64,000 bases of DNA from Streptomyces sp. RFCAC02 (GTDB lineage: Bacteria; Actinomycetota; Actinomycetes; Streptomycetales; Streptomycetaceae): contig NZ_SAUH01000001.1 in the NCBI RefSeq assembly GCF_004193175.1, positions 2,149,501 to 2,213,500 of the forward strand. Direction: 5' to 3'. Both the position numbers and the translations under genes were made by a program. Positions 44,551 through 53,584 of this stretch are shown here, piece by piece. A model generated the notes under the pieces. The model saw nothing but the letters and a program-made list of their open reading frames with translations. It searched no databases and had not been told where the DNA came from. Within the stretch, counting starts at the first letter, position 1. Each line of letters opens with the position of its first letter.

Positions 44551-46374
44551 CTAGCTCTCGTCCTGGATGACGTAGAGGCGTTGCATGTCGACCGCGCCGA
44601 CGTCGTCGTTGAAGACCGCGCCGCCGATCTTCGAGCCGTGCAGGGTGATCTGCCGGTAGTAGAAGGCGGGCACCGCGGCGATGACGTCGCCGACGATGTA
44701 CTCGCTCAGCGCGAACCACTCGGTGGCCGCCTCTTCCGGGTCCTCGATCCGCCGGATGCGGTCGATCTCCGCGTTGACGTGCTCGTCGTTCAGGTGGGAG
44801 TAGTTGGACGCGCCGTCCTGGATCGTGCGGCCGTCGTACTGGACCGGGATGACGGTCGAGCCCGACAGCCAGTCGGCGCCCCAGCTGCTGCGGTAGATGT
44901 CGTAGCCGCTGTCGACGACACCGATCGTGTCGTAGTACGTCTCGGCCGGGACCTCGCTGCGGTTGACCTTGAAGCCGGCCGATTCGAGGGCGGCCTCGAC
45001 GGCGACGGCGGCCTCGGCGTTCTGCGCGAGGGTGCCCTCGACGTAGTTGAGCTCGTAGCCGACGGCGTCGGCCTCCTCCAGCAGGGCGCGGGCGGCCTCC
45101 GGGTCGCCCTGCGGGTTGTCCAGCTTGTCGAAGGGGTCGAAGCTCTCGTCGCGGCCGGGCAGCAGCGGGCTGATGAGGCTGGCCGCGTACTCGCCGCCTA
45201 TGGAGCCGCCGTACGCGTTGAGGATGCCGTTGAGCGGCAGCGCGCGGGCGATGGCCTCGCGGACGCGGACGTCCGTGACGGTCTCGGTGTTGATGGCGAG
45301 GGACCAGACGTACGGCTGGTAGCCGTCCACGATGCGGTCCTCGTACTGCGGGTCCTCCATGACGGTCGGCCCGTTGCCCGAGTCGAGGCCGTTGTTGAAG
45401 GAGATGGCGTACTGGTTGTCGCCGTTGTCGGCCATCAGGCGCTCGGTGGAGTCCTGCGGGGTGTGCCCGAAGGTGATCTCCCAGCTGTCCGGGTAGGCGT
45501 TGCGCCCCGCGTCCGTCTCGGGCTCCCAGTACTCGTTGCGCACGAGCGTCATCGAGACGTCGTCCTGGTACTCGGCGATCTGGTATGGGCCGGAGGTCAG
45601 CGGCTCCTTGTCGTACTGCTCCTTCGTGTCGCCCTCCTCCGAGACGACCGCGTAGCCCGGCACCGCGAGGGCGTAGGGCAGGTCGTTCTGGGGCTCCTCG
45701 AAGTGGAAGACGACGGTCTTGTCGTCCGGCGTCTCCAGCACGCTGTCGGGCAGGTGGTCGCCGTTGTACGGGCCTTCGGGCAGGAGGTCGCGGTACTCGG
45801 CGCCGTCCGCGTTCGCCAGCCACTGCTGGATGTAGGACGGCCCCTGGGTGATGAAGGGCGCGAACAGCCGCTCGAAGGTGTGGCGGATGTCGGCGGAGGT
45901 GATCTCCGAGCCGTCGTTGAAGTAGATGTCGTCCTTGAGGGTGTACGTCCAGGTGCGGCCCCCGTCGGAGACCTGGCCCGAGTCGGTGGCGAGGTCACCG
46001 AGGACGGTGTAGTTCCCGTCGTTGTCCAGCCGGATGGTGGTGAGCCCGCGGTGGATCAGGCGGGCGATGTTGTACTCGTGCGACACGTAGATCTGGGCGG
46101 GGTCCAGGTGGTCGGGCGCGGTCTCCTGGAGGACGTGGATGGTGCCGCCAGGAGTGCCGCCGGGGACCTCCTCGGCCGGCCCGGTGGACGCCTCGGCGTC
46201 GCCGAAGCTGATGGCCGCGGAGAGTTCGGGACCCTCGTCGCCGCCCCCGCCTCCGCTGCCGCCCTCGTCGCCGCCTCCGCCGCCCCCGCTGCTGCAGGCG
46301 CTGAGCAGCAGCGCGCCGGCGAGGGCGATGGACACCCCCGTGGTGCGCCCTCGGTGCAGTGTTCTCTTGCTCAT
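44551..46374 (-). CDS. Oligopeptide ABC transporter substrate-binding lipoprotein (operon A)
   Basis: 607 residues. Lipobox LLSAC (Cys27) is followed by a Gly-rich linker of about 25 residues. The SBP family 5 fold has IHVLQETAPDHLDPAQIYVSHEYNIARLIHRGL, WTYTLKDDIYFNDGSEITSADIRHTFERLF and LTSGPYQIAEYQDDVSM. It binds oligopeptides outside the membrane. In this operon it is second, after a permease, the order permease, SBP, permease, ATPase, ATPase. Confidence 0.92.
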   Translation of the reverse strand: MSKRTLHRGRTTGVSIALAGALLLSACSSGGGGGGDEGGSGGGGGDEGPELSAAISFGDAEASTGPAEEVPGGTPGGTIHVLQETAPDHLDPAQIYVSHEYNIARLIHRGLTTIRLDNDGNYTVLGDLATDSGQVSDGGRTWTYTLKDDIYFNDGSEITSADIRHTFERLFAPFITQGPSYIQQWLANADGAEYRDLLPEGPYNGDHLPDSVLETPDDKTVVFHFEEPQNDLPYALAVPGYAVVSEEGDTKEQYDKEPLTSGPYQIAEYQDDVSMTLVRNEYWEPETDAGRNAYPDSWEITFGHTPQDSTERLMADNGDNQYAISFNNGLDSGNGPTVMEDPQYEDRIVDGYQPYVWSLAINTETVTDVRVREAIARALPLNGILNAYGGSIGGEYAASLISPLLPGRDESFDPFDKLDNPQGDPEAARALLEEADAVGYELNYVEGTLAQNAEAAVAVEAALESAGFKVNRSEVPAETYYDTIGVVDSGYDIYRSSWGADWLSGSTVIPVQYDGRTIQDGASNYSHLNDEHVNAEIDRIRRIEDPEEAATEWFALSEYIVGDVIAAVPAFYYRQITLHGSKIGGAVFNDDVGAVDMQRLYVIQDES

Positions 46375-46418
46375 GGGTTCCTTGGCACCTGCCCGTCCAT
46401 AGTCCGATGTCGTGCCGG

Positions 46419-47435
46419 TCATCGCACGGTCCGGGGATCGAAGGCGTCCCGGATCGCGTCTCCCAGGAGGTTGAAGGCGACGACGAAGATCACCAGCGAG
46501 ACTCCGGGGAAGAACATGTAGGTGATGTCGCTGCGGTAGACCTCGGCAGCGGTGGCGAACATCCGGCCCCAGTCGGGCGTCGGTTCGGTGATGCCGACGC
46601 CGAGGTAGGACAGGCCCGCCGCCGCGGTGACGAAGTTGGGCAGCATGTAGGTCGCCTGCACGAGGATCGGGGAGACCGTGTTGGGCAGCATCTCCTTGCG
46701 GATGATGCGCCACGGGGAGGCCCCGCTGACCTTCGCCGCCTCGATGAACTCCCGCTCCCGCAGCGAGCTGGCGACGCCCCGCAGGATGCGTCCCAGCGTC
46801 ATCCAGCCGAGGATCCACAGCACGGTGATGACGCTCAGCACCTTGACCCACACCGGGGTCTCCTCCCGCGGCTCCACGAAGAGGGTGGTGATGATGGGGA
46901 GGAAGGCGACGAAGAAGAGCTGCTGGGGGAACGCCATGAGCGTGTCGGTGAGCCGGCTGATGAGGAAGTCCCACCGGCCGCCGAGGTATCCGGCGGCGAT
47001 ACCGAGGACGATGCCGGTGAGAACGGCGAGCACCGTCACCGCGAGGGCGACGAACAGCGAGGTGCGGATCCCGTAGAGGAGTTCGGTGAGGACATCGCGT
47101 CCGGTGCCAGGTTCGAGGCCGAACCAGAACTCGCCGTCCATGCCGCCGTTGGGCTTGACCGGATAGCCGTACTCGTTGAGCAGACCCGGTTCGAGCTGTC
47201 CGTAGCGGGTGTACGGATCCTTCCCGTACAGCTTCGCCATCACCGGTGCGAGCAGGCCGATCAGGAAGAAGAACAGCACGACACAGGCGGAGATCACACC
47301 TGTCCGGTCACGCCGGAACCGGCGCCACATCAACTGGCCGGGCGACCGCCCGACGAGCCCCGGTTCGGCGGGCGGCGTGGCACCGGCCTCGACGGGATCG
47401 GGCACCCCCGCCCCCACCTGGATTGCGCTGGACAT
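46419..47435 (-). CDS. Oligopeptide ABC transporter permease, OppC/DppC type (operon A, first gene)
   Basis: 338 residues from ATG 47435. An N-terminal cytoplasmic part (SPGQLMWRRFRRDRTG) is followed by helices starting VISACVVLFFFLIGLLAPVMA. The EAA loop reads EAAKVSGASPWRIIRKEMLPNTVSPI. The DppC end (LVIFVVAFNLLGDAIRDAFDPRTVR) is conserved. It heads the operon and is preceded by an unusually AT-rich region carrying a likely promoter. Confidence 0.9.
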   Translation of the reverse strand: MSSAIQVGAGVPDPVEAGATPPAEPGLVGRSPGQLMWRRFRRDRTGVISACVVLFFFLIGLLAPVMAKLYGKDPYTRYGQLEPGLLNEYGYPVKPNGGMDGEFWFGLEPGTGRDVLTELLYGIRTSLFVALAVTVLAVLTGIVLGIAAGYLGGRWDFLISRLTDTLMAFPQQLFFVAFLPIITTLFVEPREETPVWVKVLSVITVLWILGWMTLGRILRGVASSLREREFIEAAKVSGASPWRIIRKEMLPNTVSPILVQATYMLPNFVTAAAGLSYLGVGITEPTPDWGRMFATAAEVYRSDITYMFFPGVSLVIFVVAFNLLGDAIRDAFDPRTVR

Positions 47436-47483
47436 CACGGCGCCCCCGACAGATCGGCATGCATGCGATGCGTGTAGATCGCG

Positions 47484-47513
47484 ACTGTGGCAAGGCCCAC
47501 ACTTACCCGTCAA
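47484..47513 (-). promoter_or_regulatory. Candidate promoter of oligopeptide operon A
   Basis: On the minus strand TTGACG (47513-47508) and CACAGT (47489-47484) are 18 nt apart, with transcription predicted near 47477 and a leader of about 42 nt. A TTGGCT/TAGGTT pair about 40 nt upstream is an alternative. Confidence 0.35.
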
Positions 47514-47720
47514 GAGAAAGCAATGGTATAAACCTATGAAAGCCAATTGGTGAGCCAAGGGTATGCGGATTGACGCGAAACCGTGCTTGACGCTGTTCGA
47601 GTCCCTCCGGAATATGACCACATAGCGGGACCCGGACGATTAACACAGCCGCAACACCCGTGACGCGGTACCGATATGCGAACGCACCACACTGTCGCTC
47701 ACGGCCGTGCGGGTGCCGTG

Positions 47721-47758
47721 ACCGGGGTGGTGCGGCTCTCGAGCGGCACCACCCCGGT
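47721..47758 (-). terminator. Terminator of oligopeptide operon B
   Basis: A perfect 13-bp stem ACCGGGGTGGTGC / GCACCACCCCGGT with a 12-nt loop, 20 nt after the last ATPase gene's stop. Confidence 0.8.
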
Positions 47759-47778
47759 GTCCGTGCAGCGCTTTTCCC

Positions 47779-48822
47779 TCAGGCGCGCGTCGCGGCCGGC
47801 AGTTCCTCGGCGAAATGGCACGCCGACTCGTGCGCCTCGGGACCCGATGCCTTCGCGAACGGAACCGGTACCGCGAGGGGCGGTTCCACCTCGGCGCACA
47901 GGTCCTGCGCCTTCCAGCAGCGCGTGCGGAAACGGCAGCCCGACGGCGGATCGGCCGGCGAGGGGACGTCGCCCGCGAGAATGATCCGCTCCCGCCGCTC
48001 CCGCGCCTCCGGGTCCGGCACGGGCACCGCCGACAGCAGCGCCTGGGTGTACGGATGCGTCGCGTGCTCGTAGATCTCCGCGTCCGTGCCGATTTCGACG
48101 ATTTTCCCGAGATACATGACCGCGACACGGTCCGAGATATGCCGCACCACCGACAGGTCGTGCGCGATGAACAGGTAGGAAAGACCGAATTCGTCCTGCA
48201 GCCGCTCCATCAGGTTGATCACCTGTGCCTGCACCGAGACATCGAGCGCCGAAACCGGCTCGTCCGCGATGATCACTTCCGGGCGCAGCGCGAGACCGCG
48301 CGCGATCCCGATGCGCTGCCGCTGACCACCGGAGAACTGGTGCGGATAGCGATTGATGTACTCCGGATTCAGCCCCACCACGTCCAGGAGTTCCCGCACG
48401 CGGCGCCGACGGTCGCCCTTCGGCGCCGCCTCCGGGTGGATCTCGAACGGTTCGCCCACGATGTCGCCCACCGTCATCCGCGGATTGAGCGACGTGTAGG
48501 GGTCCTGGAAGACCATCTGGATATTGCGCCGCACCGCTTTCAGCGCCCGCCCGGAAAGACCGGCGATGTCCTCGCCCTTGTAGATGATCTTCCCGGCGGT
48601 CGGCTGCTCCAGGTGCATCAGGAGTTTCGCCACGGTCGACTTCCCGCAGCCCGACTCCCCCACCACGCCCAGCGTCTCGCCCCGCACCAGGTCGAACGAC
48701 ACGTCGTCCACCGCCTGCACCGCGCCGATGCGGCGCCGCACCAGGACGCCCTGCGTCAGCGGGAAGTGCTTGACCAGGCCGCGGACCTGGAGCAGCGGCT
48801 CGTGGGCCGGGGTGTCACTCAC
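47779..48822 (-). CDS. Oligopeptide ABC transporter ATPase, OppF/DppF type (operon B)
   Basis: 347 residues from GTG 48822, overlapping the upstream ATPase stop by 8 nt. Walker [38 protein letters not shown] and IAHDLSVV are intact. The C-terminal [14 protein letters not shown]...C is the same Fe-S-type motif as in the operon A paralogue, to which it is closely similar along its length. Last gene of operon B. Confidence 0.93.
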   Translation of the reverse strand: MSDTPAHEPLLQVRGLVKHFPLTQGVLVRRRIGAVQAVDDVSFDLVRGETLGVVGESGCGKSTVAKLLMHLEQPTAGKIIYKGEDIAGLSGRALKAVRRNIQMVFQDPYTSLNPRMTVGDIVGEPFEIHPEAAPKGDRRRRVRELLDVVGLNPEYINRYPHQFSGGQRQRIGIARGLALRPEVIIADEPVSALDVSVQAQVINLMERLQDEFGLSYLFIAHDLSVVRHISDRVAVMYLGKIVEIGTDAEIYEHATHPYTQALLSAVPVPDPEARERRERIILAGDVPSPADPPSGCRFRTRCWKAQDLCAEVEPPLAVPVPFAKASGPEAHESACHFAEELPAATRA

Positions 48823-49855
48823 CGACCGTCTCCTTCCAGAAGTGGCAGGCGCTGTTCCGCGCGGTGATCTCCGGGTCCTGCGGCACGCGTTCGGCCGCGC
48901 GCCGCGCCTCGGCGTCACGGGACGCGTACGTCACCTCGTACAGCGGGGGCGGGGGGTCGATCCGGCACATGTCCCGGACCTGGGGGCAGCGCGGGTGGAA
49001 CGGGCAGCCCGGCGGGATGGCCAGGAGGTTCGGCGGGAGCCCGCTGATCGCCCGCAGCTCGTGCCCCTTGTGGTCGAGGCGCGGGATGGACTCCAGCAGC
49101 CCGCGCGTGTACGGGTGCGCCGGGCGCTTGTACAGGTCGGCGACCGGTGCGTTCTCGACGATCCGGCCCGCGTACATGACGGCGATCTTGTCCGCGACAT
49201 CGGCGACCACCCCCAGGTCGTGGGTGATCAGGATCAGTCCCATCCGGTACTCGCGCTGTAGGTCGGCGAGCAGGTCCATCACCTGCGCCTGCACGGTCAC
49301 GTCCAGCGCGGTCGTCGGCTCGTCCGCGATGATCAGGTCGGGTTCGAGGGCGAGCGCCATCGCGATCATGATGCGCTGCCGCATGCCGCCGGAGAACTGG
49401 TGCGGATAGTCCCCGACGCGCGCCCGCGCGGCCGGGATGCGCACCCGGTCCATCAGCTCCACGGCCCGCTCCCGCGCCTCCTTGCGGGACGCCTTGCGGT
49501 GCACGCGGAACATCTCCCCGAGCTGGTAGCCGACCGGCAGCACCGGGTTCAGCGACGACAGGGCGTCCTGGAAGATCATCGCCATCCGCTCGCCGCGCAC
49601 CCGCCGCCGCTCCTCGGCGCCCACGGTCAGCAGATCGCGGCCCTGGAAGAGGACCTGCCCGCCGGTGACCCGGGCCGGCGGCGAGTCCAGGATGCCCATC
49701 ACGGCCTGCGCGGTGACCGACTTGCCCGATCCGGACTCCCCGAGCACGGCCAGCGTCTCGCCCTCGGCCACCGAGTAGGTCACGCCGTTGACGGCCCGCA
49801 CGATGCCCTCCCTCGTGCGGAACTCCACGCGCAGGTCCCGTACGTCGAGCAGCAT
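48815..49855 (-). CDS. Oligopeptide ABC transporter ATPase, OppD/DppD type (operon B)
   Basis: 346 residues, ATG with GGGAGG upstream. Walker [45 protein letters not shown], and the C-terminal [14 protein letters not shown]...C. It pairs with the OppF-type subunit encoded next. A tetranucleotide repeat run lies between this gene and the preceding permease. Confidence 0.93.
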   Translation of the reverse strand: MLLDVRDLRVEFRTREGIVRAVNGVTYSVAEGETLAVLGESGSGKSVTAQAVMGILDSPPARVTGGQVLFQGRDLLTVGAEERRRVRGERMAMIFQDALSSLNPVLPVGYQLGEMFRVHRKASRKEARERAVELMDRVRIPAARARVGDYPHQFSGGMRQRIMIAMALALEPDLIIADEPTTALDVTVQAQVMDLLADLQREYRMGLILITHDLGVVADVADKIAVMYAGRIVENAPVADLYKRPAHPYTRGLLESIPRLDHKGHELRAISGLPPNLLAIPPGCPFHPRCPQVRDMCRIDPPPPLYEVTYASRDAEARRAAERVPQDPEITARNSACHFWKETVGE

Positions 49856-49870
49856 GGGCGGTCCTCCCGG

Positions 49871-49894
49871 TCGTTCGTTCGTTCGGTCGGTCGG
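49871..49894. repeat. Tetranucleotide repeat run TCGT x3 then TCGG x3
   Basis: Six consecutive 4-nt units lie in the 39-nt gap between the operon B DppC-type permease stop and the OppD-type ATPase start. Such runs can expand or contract by polymerase slippage, changing the spacing of the two genes. Confidence 0.6.
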
Positions 49895-50851
49895 TCAGCG
49901 GAGCTTCGGGTCGAGGGCGTCACGGACCGCGTCGCCGAGCATGATGAAGGCGAGCACGGTGATGCTGAGGGCGGCCGCCGGGTAGAGCAGGATGTGCGGC
50001 GCGTTGCGGAACTGCATCCCGTCCGACGCCGCCGAGATGTCCACGCCCCACGAGACGGTCGGCGGCCGCAGGCCCACCCCCAGGTAGCTGAGCGTGGCCT
50101 CCAGGGCGATGAACGTGCCCAGCATGATCGTCGCCATCACGATGACCGGGGCGACGGCGTTCGGCAGGATGTGGCGCAGCAGCATCCGTGTGTTCCCGGC
50201 GCCCAGGGCACGGGCGGCCTGCACGTAGTCGTTCTGCTTGGCCGTGATGACCGAGCCGCGCGCGATGCGGGCGATCTGCGGCCAGCCGAGCACCGCGATG
50301 ATGAGGACGACCGGCCACACCCCGGTCAGGGTGACCATCGACAGGAACACGATGGCGCCGAGGATCATCGGGATGCCGAAGAAGACGTCGCCGAGGCGGG
50401 ACAGCACGGCGTCCCAGGCGCCGCCGAAGAAGCCGGCGAGCCCGCCCACGACGGCGCCGAGGAGCGCCACCCCGAGCGTCGCGCAGACACCGACGGCGAT
50501 CGACGCGCGGGCGCCGTACACCGTGCGCGTGTAGACGTCGCAGCCCTGGGTGTCGAAGCCGAACGGGTGGCCCGCCGACGGGCCTTCCAGGGACCGCATC
50601 AGCTCGCAGTGGTTCGGGTCCCCCGAGGCGATGAGGCTCGGCCACAGGGAGATCAGGACGAGGAACAGGATCAGCAGGGCGGAGATCAGGAAGATCGGGT
50701 TGCGGCGCAGGTCGCGCCAGGCGTCCTGCCACAGGCCGTGGGGGGCGCCGGGTTCCGGCGTGGCGGCGCCGTCTCCGGCGGTCCCGGCGGTCAGGCCCGT
50801 GGCGACGGCGTCCTCCTGGGCGCCCAGGGGGTGGCGCGGCGGCTCAGGCAT
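49895..50851 (-). CDS. Oligopeptide ABC transporter permease, OppC/DppC type (operon B)
   Basis: 318 residues, ATG overlapping the upstream permease stop by 8 nt. An N-terminal hydrophilic stretch of about 50 residues precedes LISALLILFLVLISLWPSLIA. DppC hallmarks: FGFDTQGCDVYTRTVYGARASI, the EAA loop QAARALGAGNTRMLLRHILPN and the end ITVLAFIMLGDAVRDALDPKLR. It is a channel subunit with the DppB-type permease. Confidence 0.92.
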   Translation of the reverse strand: MPEPPRHPLGAQEDAVATGLTAGTAGDGAATPEPGAPHGLWQDAWRDLRRNPIFLISALLILFLVLISLWPSLIASGDPNHCELMRSLEGPSAGHPFGFDTQGCDVYTRTVYGARASIAVGVCATLGVALLGAVVGGLAGFFGGAWDAVLSRLGDVFFGIPMILGAIVFLSMVTLTGVWPVVLIIAVLGWPQIARIARGSVITAKQNDYVQAARALGAGNTRMLLRHILPNAVAPVIVMATIMLGTFIALEATLSYLGVGLRPPTVSWGVDISAASDGMQFRNAPHILLYPAAALSITVLAFIMLGDAVRDALDPKLR

Positions 50852-51767
50852 AGCGGATCCTCGGGTCGAGCACGGCGTACAGGAGGTCGACCAGCAGGTT
50901 GGCGAGCAGGAAGATGAGCACCAGGACGACGACGAAGCCCACGACGGTGGGCGAGTTCTGGCGCAGGATGCCCTGGAAGAGCTGGTAGCCGACGCCCTGG
51001 ATGTTGAAGATGCGCTCGGTGACGATGGCGCCGGCCATGAGAGCGCCGAGGTCGGCGCCCAGGTAGGTGACGACGGGGATGAGGGAGTTCCGCAGGAGGT
51101 GCCGCACGGTGATGCGGCGGCGCGGGAGGCCCTTGGCGACGGCGGTGCGGATGTAGTCGCTGCGGACGTTCTCGCCGACGGACGTCCGGGTCAGGCGCGT
51201 GACGTACGCCAGCGACACGAGGCACAGGATGAGGCCGGGCAGCAGGAGTTCACCGAACGGCGCCTCCGGGCTCACCGCCGGATCGACCCAGCCGAGCTGC
51301 ACGCCGAAGAAGTACTGCGCGGTCGTGCCCAGGACGAACGTCGGCACCGCGATGACGACCAGCGTGAGGACGAGGACCGTCGTGTCGATCGAACGGCCGC
51401 GGCGCAGGCCCGTGATGACGCCGAGCGCGATGCCGATGACCATCTCCAGGACGAGCGCGATGATCGCGAGCCGCAGGCTGATGGGGAACGCGTGGCGCAT
51501 CAGGTCGGTGACGGGCTGTCCGTTGAACGCCGTGCCGAAGTCACCCGTGAAGATCTTCCCCATGTACAGCAGGTACTGCTGCCACAGCGGCTTGTCGAGG
51601 TTGAACTCGGCCCGCAGCGCCCGCGCCGTGGCGGGGTCGGGCTGGCGGTCGCCGAACAGCGCCGTGATCGGGTCGCCCAGCGCGTAGACCATCAGGAAGA
51701 TGATCAGTGTCGCGCCGATGAAGACCGGGATCATCTGGAGCAGGCGGCGGATGATGTAGCGCCCCAC
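50844..51767 (-). CDS. Oligopeptide ABC transporter permease, OppB/DppB type (operon B)
   Basis: 307 residues, GTG start 4 nt after the binding-protein stop. The N-terminus GRYIIRRLLQMIPVFIGATLIIFLMVY, six helices, and the EAA loop RTAVAKGLPRRRITVRHLLRNSLIPVVTYLG are diagnostic of DppB. Here the extracellular loop lacks the four cysteines seen in the operon A paralogue. Confidence 0.92.
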   Translation of the reverse strand: MGRYIIRRLLQMIPVFIGATLIIFLMVYALGDPITALFGDRQPDPATARALRAEFNLDKPLWQQYLLYMGKIFTGDFGTAFNGQPVTDLMRHAFPISLRLAIIALVLEMVIGIALGVITGLRRGRSIDTTVLVLTLVVIAVPTFVLGTTAQYFFGVQLGWVDPAVSPEAPFGELLLPGLILCLVSLAYVTRLTRTSVGENVRSDYIRTAVAKGLPRRRITVRHLLRNSLIPVVTYLGADLGALMAGAIVTERIFNIQGVGYQLFQGILRQNSPTVVGFVVVLVLIFLLANLLVDLLYAVLDPRIRYA

Positions 51768-51771
51768 GTGG

Positions 51772-53409
51772 TCAGTCCACCGTGATGTCGGTGAAGACGG
51801 GCACGGAGAAGGCGTTCAGCTTCACGTTGTGGACGCGCTCGGAGTGGCCGGCGGTGCCGTTCTGGTACCACAGGGGGATGGCGGGCAGGTCCTCCGCGAT
51901 GATGCGTTCCGCGTCCTGGAACTGGTCGACGGCCTCCTCCTCGGACGACGCGCTGTTCGCGCTGTCCACGAGGTCGTCGAACTCCTGCGAGCTGTAGCCG
52001 GAGTCGTTGGACGAGCCGTTCGTGTAGTAGAGCGGCTGGAGGAAGTTCTGGATGAGGGGGTAGTCCATCTGCCAGCCCGTGCGGAACATGCCCGTCATCC
52101 GGTGGTCCTGGACGCGGTTGCGGAAGTCGGCGAAGGTCGCGACGGGGTTCACCGTGCAGGCGTTGGACGCGTCGAGGGCGTTGTTGATGCTGTTGCAGAC
52201 CGCGTCCATCCACTGGCGGTGCGAGCCGGTGTCGACGTTCGAGGTGATGGTCACCTTCCCGCCGGGCAGGCCGCCGGCCTGTTCGATCAGCTCCTTGGCG
52301 CGGTCCGGGTCGTACTCGCAGGTCTCGCCGCACAGGCCCTTCTCGTAGCCGCCGGACTCGCCGAGGACCGGCGAGGTGAAGTCCGTCGCCGGGGTGCGGG
52401 TGTCGTGGTAGAGGCGCGAGGTGATCTCCTCGCGGTTGATCGCCATCGACAGGCCCTGGCGCAGCAGGCGGCCGTTCTCGCCCTGCCAGTTCTCGTCGTA
52501 CATGGGGAAGGAGACGGTCTGGATGATGCCGGCCGGCTGGTTGATGTAGCGGTCGCCGAGGTCCTTCTCCGCGTTGCCGAGCTGGGAGGCCGGGATGTCG
52601 TCCACGAGGTCGAGGTTGCCGGCCTGGAGGTCCGTGTACGCCGTGTTGTTGTCGGTGTAGACGCGGAGTTCGACGCCCTCGTTCTTCGGCTTGTCGCTGC
52701 CGCCGTAGTGCTTGTTCTTGACGAGCTTCATGCTCTGGCTGCGCTGGTACGAGTCGATGGCGTACGGCCCGTTCCCGATGGGTTTGTCGAGCCAGGCGTC
52801 GTGGTCGTCGAAGAACGACTGCGGCAGCGGCGAGTAGGCGGCGTACCCCAGCGTCTCGGGCCACAGCGAGAACGGCTGGCTCAGCCGCACGCGGAACGTG
52901 TGGTCGTCCACGACTTCGAGGCCGCTGAGCGTGTCGGCGGTCGCCTGGGCGTCCTCGTCGCTCGGGTGGACCTCGTCGTAGCCGTCGATGTACTGGAAGA
53001 AGTAGCTGCTGACCTGGGCGTTGTCGATGTGCGCGCCGTAGTTCCACGCGTCCACGTACGACTGCGCGGTGACGGGCGTGCCGTCGCTGAACTTCCAGCC
53101 GTCCTTGATCTTGATCGTGAACGTCTGCTGGTCGTCGGTGTCGATCGACTCGGCCATGGCGTTCTTCGCCTCGCCCGTATCGGGGTCGTAGCGCTTCAGG
53201 CCGCGGAAGATCATGTCCAGGACCTTGCCGCCCTGCACCTCGTTGGTGTTGGCGGGCTCCAGCGAGTGCTGGGGGTCGCCCCAGGAGGCACGGACCACGC
53301 CGTCGCCGCCGCCCGAGGAGTCCCCGCCACCGCCGCCGCAGGCCGTCACGGTCAGGGCGAGCGCCGCCACACAGGCGAGAGCGGGCGTGAGGTGGGTGCT
53401 GCCGCGCAT
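51772..53409 (-). CDS. Oligopeptide ABC transporter substrate-binding lipoprotein (operon B, first gene), BldKB-like
   Basis: 545 residues, GAGGAGG before the ATG. Lipobox VTAC (Cys24). SBP family 5 fold: WGDPQHSLEPANTNEVQGGKVLDMIFRGL, FTIKIKDGWKFSDGTPVTAQSYVDAWNYGA and IGNGPYAIDSYQRSQSM, ending VPVFTDITVD. This style resembles the S. coelicolor BldK-region binding proteins as I recall them. Paired cysteines (LCGETCEYD; AVCN...NACTV) could form disulfides. It heads the order SBP, permease, permease, ATPase, ATPase. Confidence 0.92.
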   Translation of the reverse strand: MRGSTHLTPALACVAALALTVTACGGGGGDSSGGGDGVVRASWGDPQHSLEPANTNEVQGGKVLDMIFRGLKRYDPDTGEAKNAMAESIDTDDQQTFTIKIKDGWKFSDGTPVTAQSYVDAWNYGAHIDNAQVSSYFFQYIDGYDEVHPSDEDAQATADTLSGLEVVDDHTFRVRLSQPFSLWPETLGYAAYSPLPQSFFDDHDAWLDKPIGNGPYAIDSYQRSQSMKLVKNKHYGGSDKPKNEGVELRVYTDNNTAYTDLQAGNLDLVDDIPASQLGNAEKDLGDRYINQPAGIIQTVSFPMYDENWQGENGRLLRQGLSMAINREEITSRLYHDTRTPATDFTSPVLGESGGYEKGLCGETCEYDPDRAKELIEQAGGLPGGKVTITSNVDTGSHRQWMDAVCNSINNALDASNACTVNPVATFADFRNRVQDHRMTGMFRTGWQMDYPLIQNFLQPLYYTNGSSNDSGYSSQEFDDLVDSANSASSEEEAVDQFQDAERIIAEDLPAIPLWYQNGTAGHSERVHNVKLNAFSVPVFTDITVD

Positions 53410-53584
53410 GGGCGCCTCCTCGGGTGAGTGAGATTCACAGCAGTACGTCACATTCACGTACCGACAGGACCTTTGCGCCCGATATGCGCATCCATCGGAG
53501 GGACCCGAGGGTCTGTCCGGCCGCGGAGCAATGCCCGGAAACCCCCGTATGCCGGACGCCGCTCCTCCACTAGGGTGCGAGGAC

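Larger units (their letters stand above)
47436..47778. other. 343-nt AT-richer regulatory region between the two oligopeptide operons
   Basis: This stretch has clearly lower GC than its surroundings around 47510-47660, with runs such as GGTATAAACCTATGAAAG. It holds the promoter of operon A and the terminator of operon B. No coding frame here looks real. Confidence 0.6.

Noticed and set aside
44581..46521. A 646-codon plus-strand frame
   Set aside because: It is antisense to the operon A binding-protein gene, is Val/Arg/Gly-rich, and has no recognisable domain.
49871..49894. Tetranucleotide repeats as a CRISPR-like or phage integration site
   Set aside because: The units are only 4 nt, with no spacers, no tRNA and no integrase nearby.
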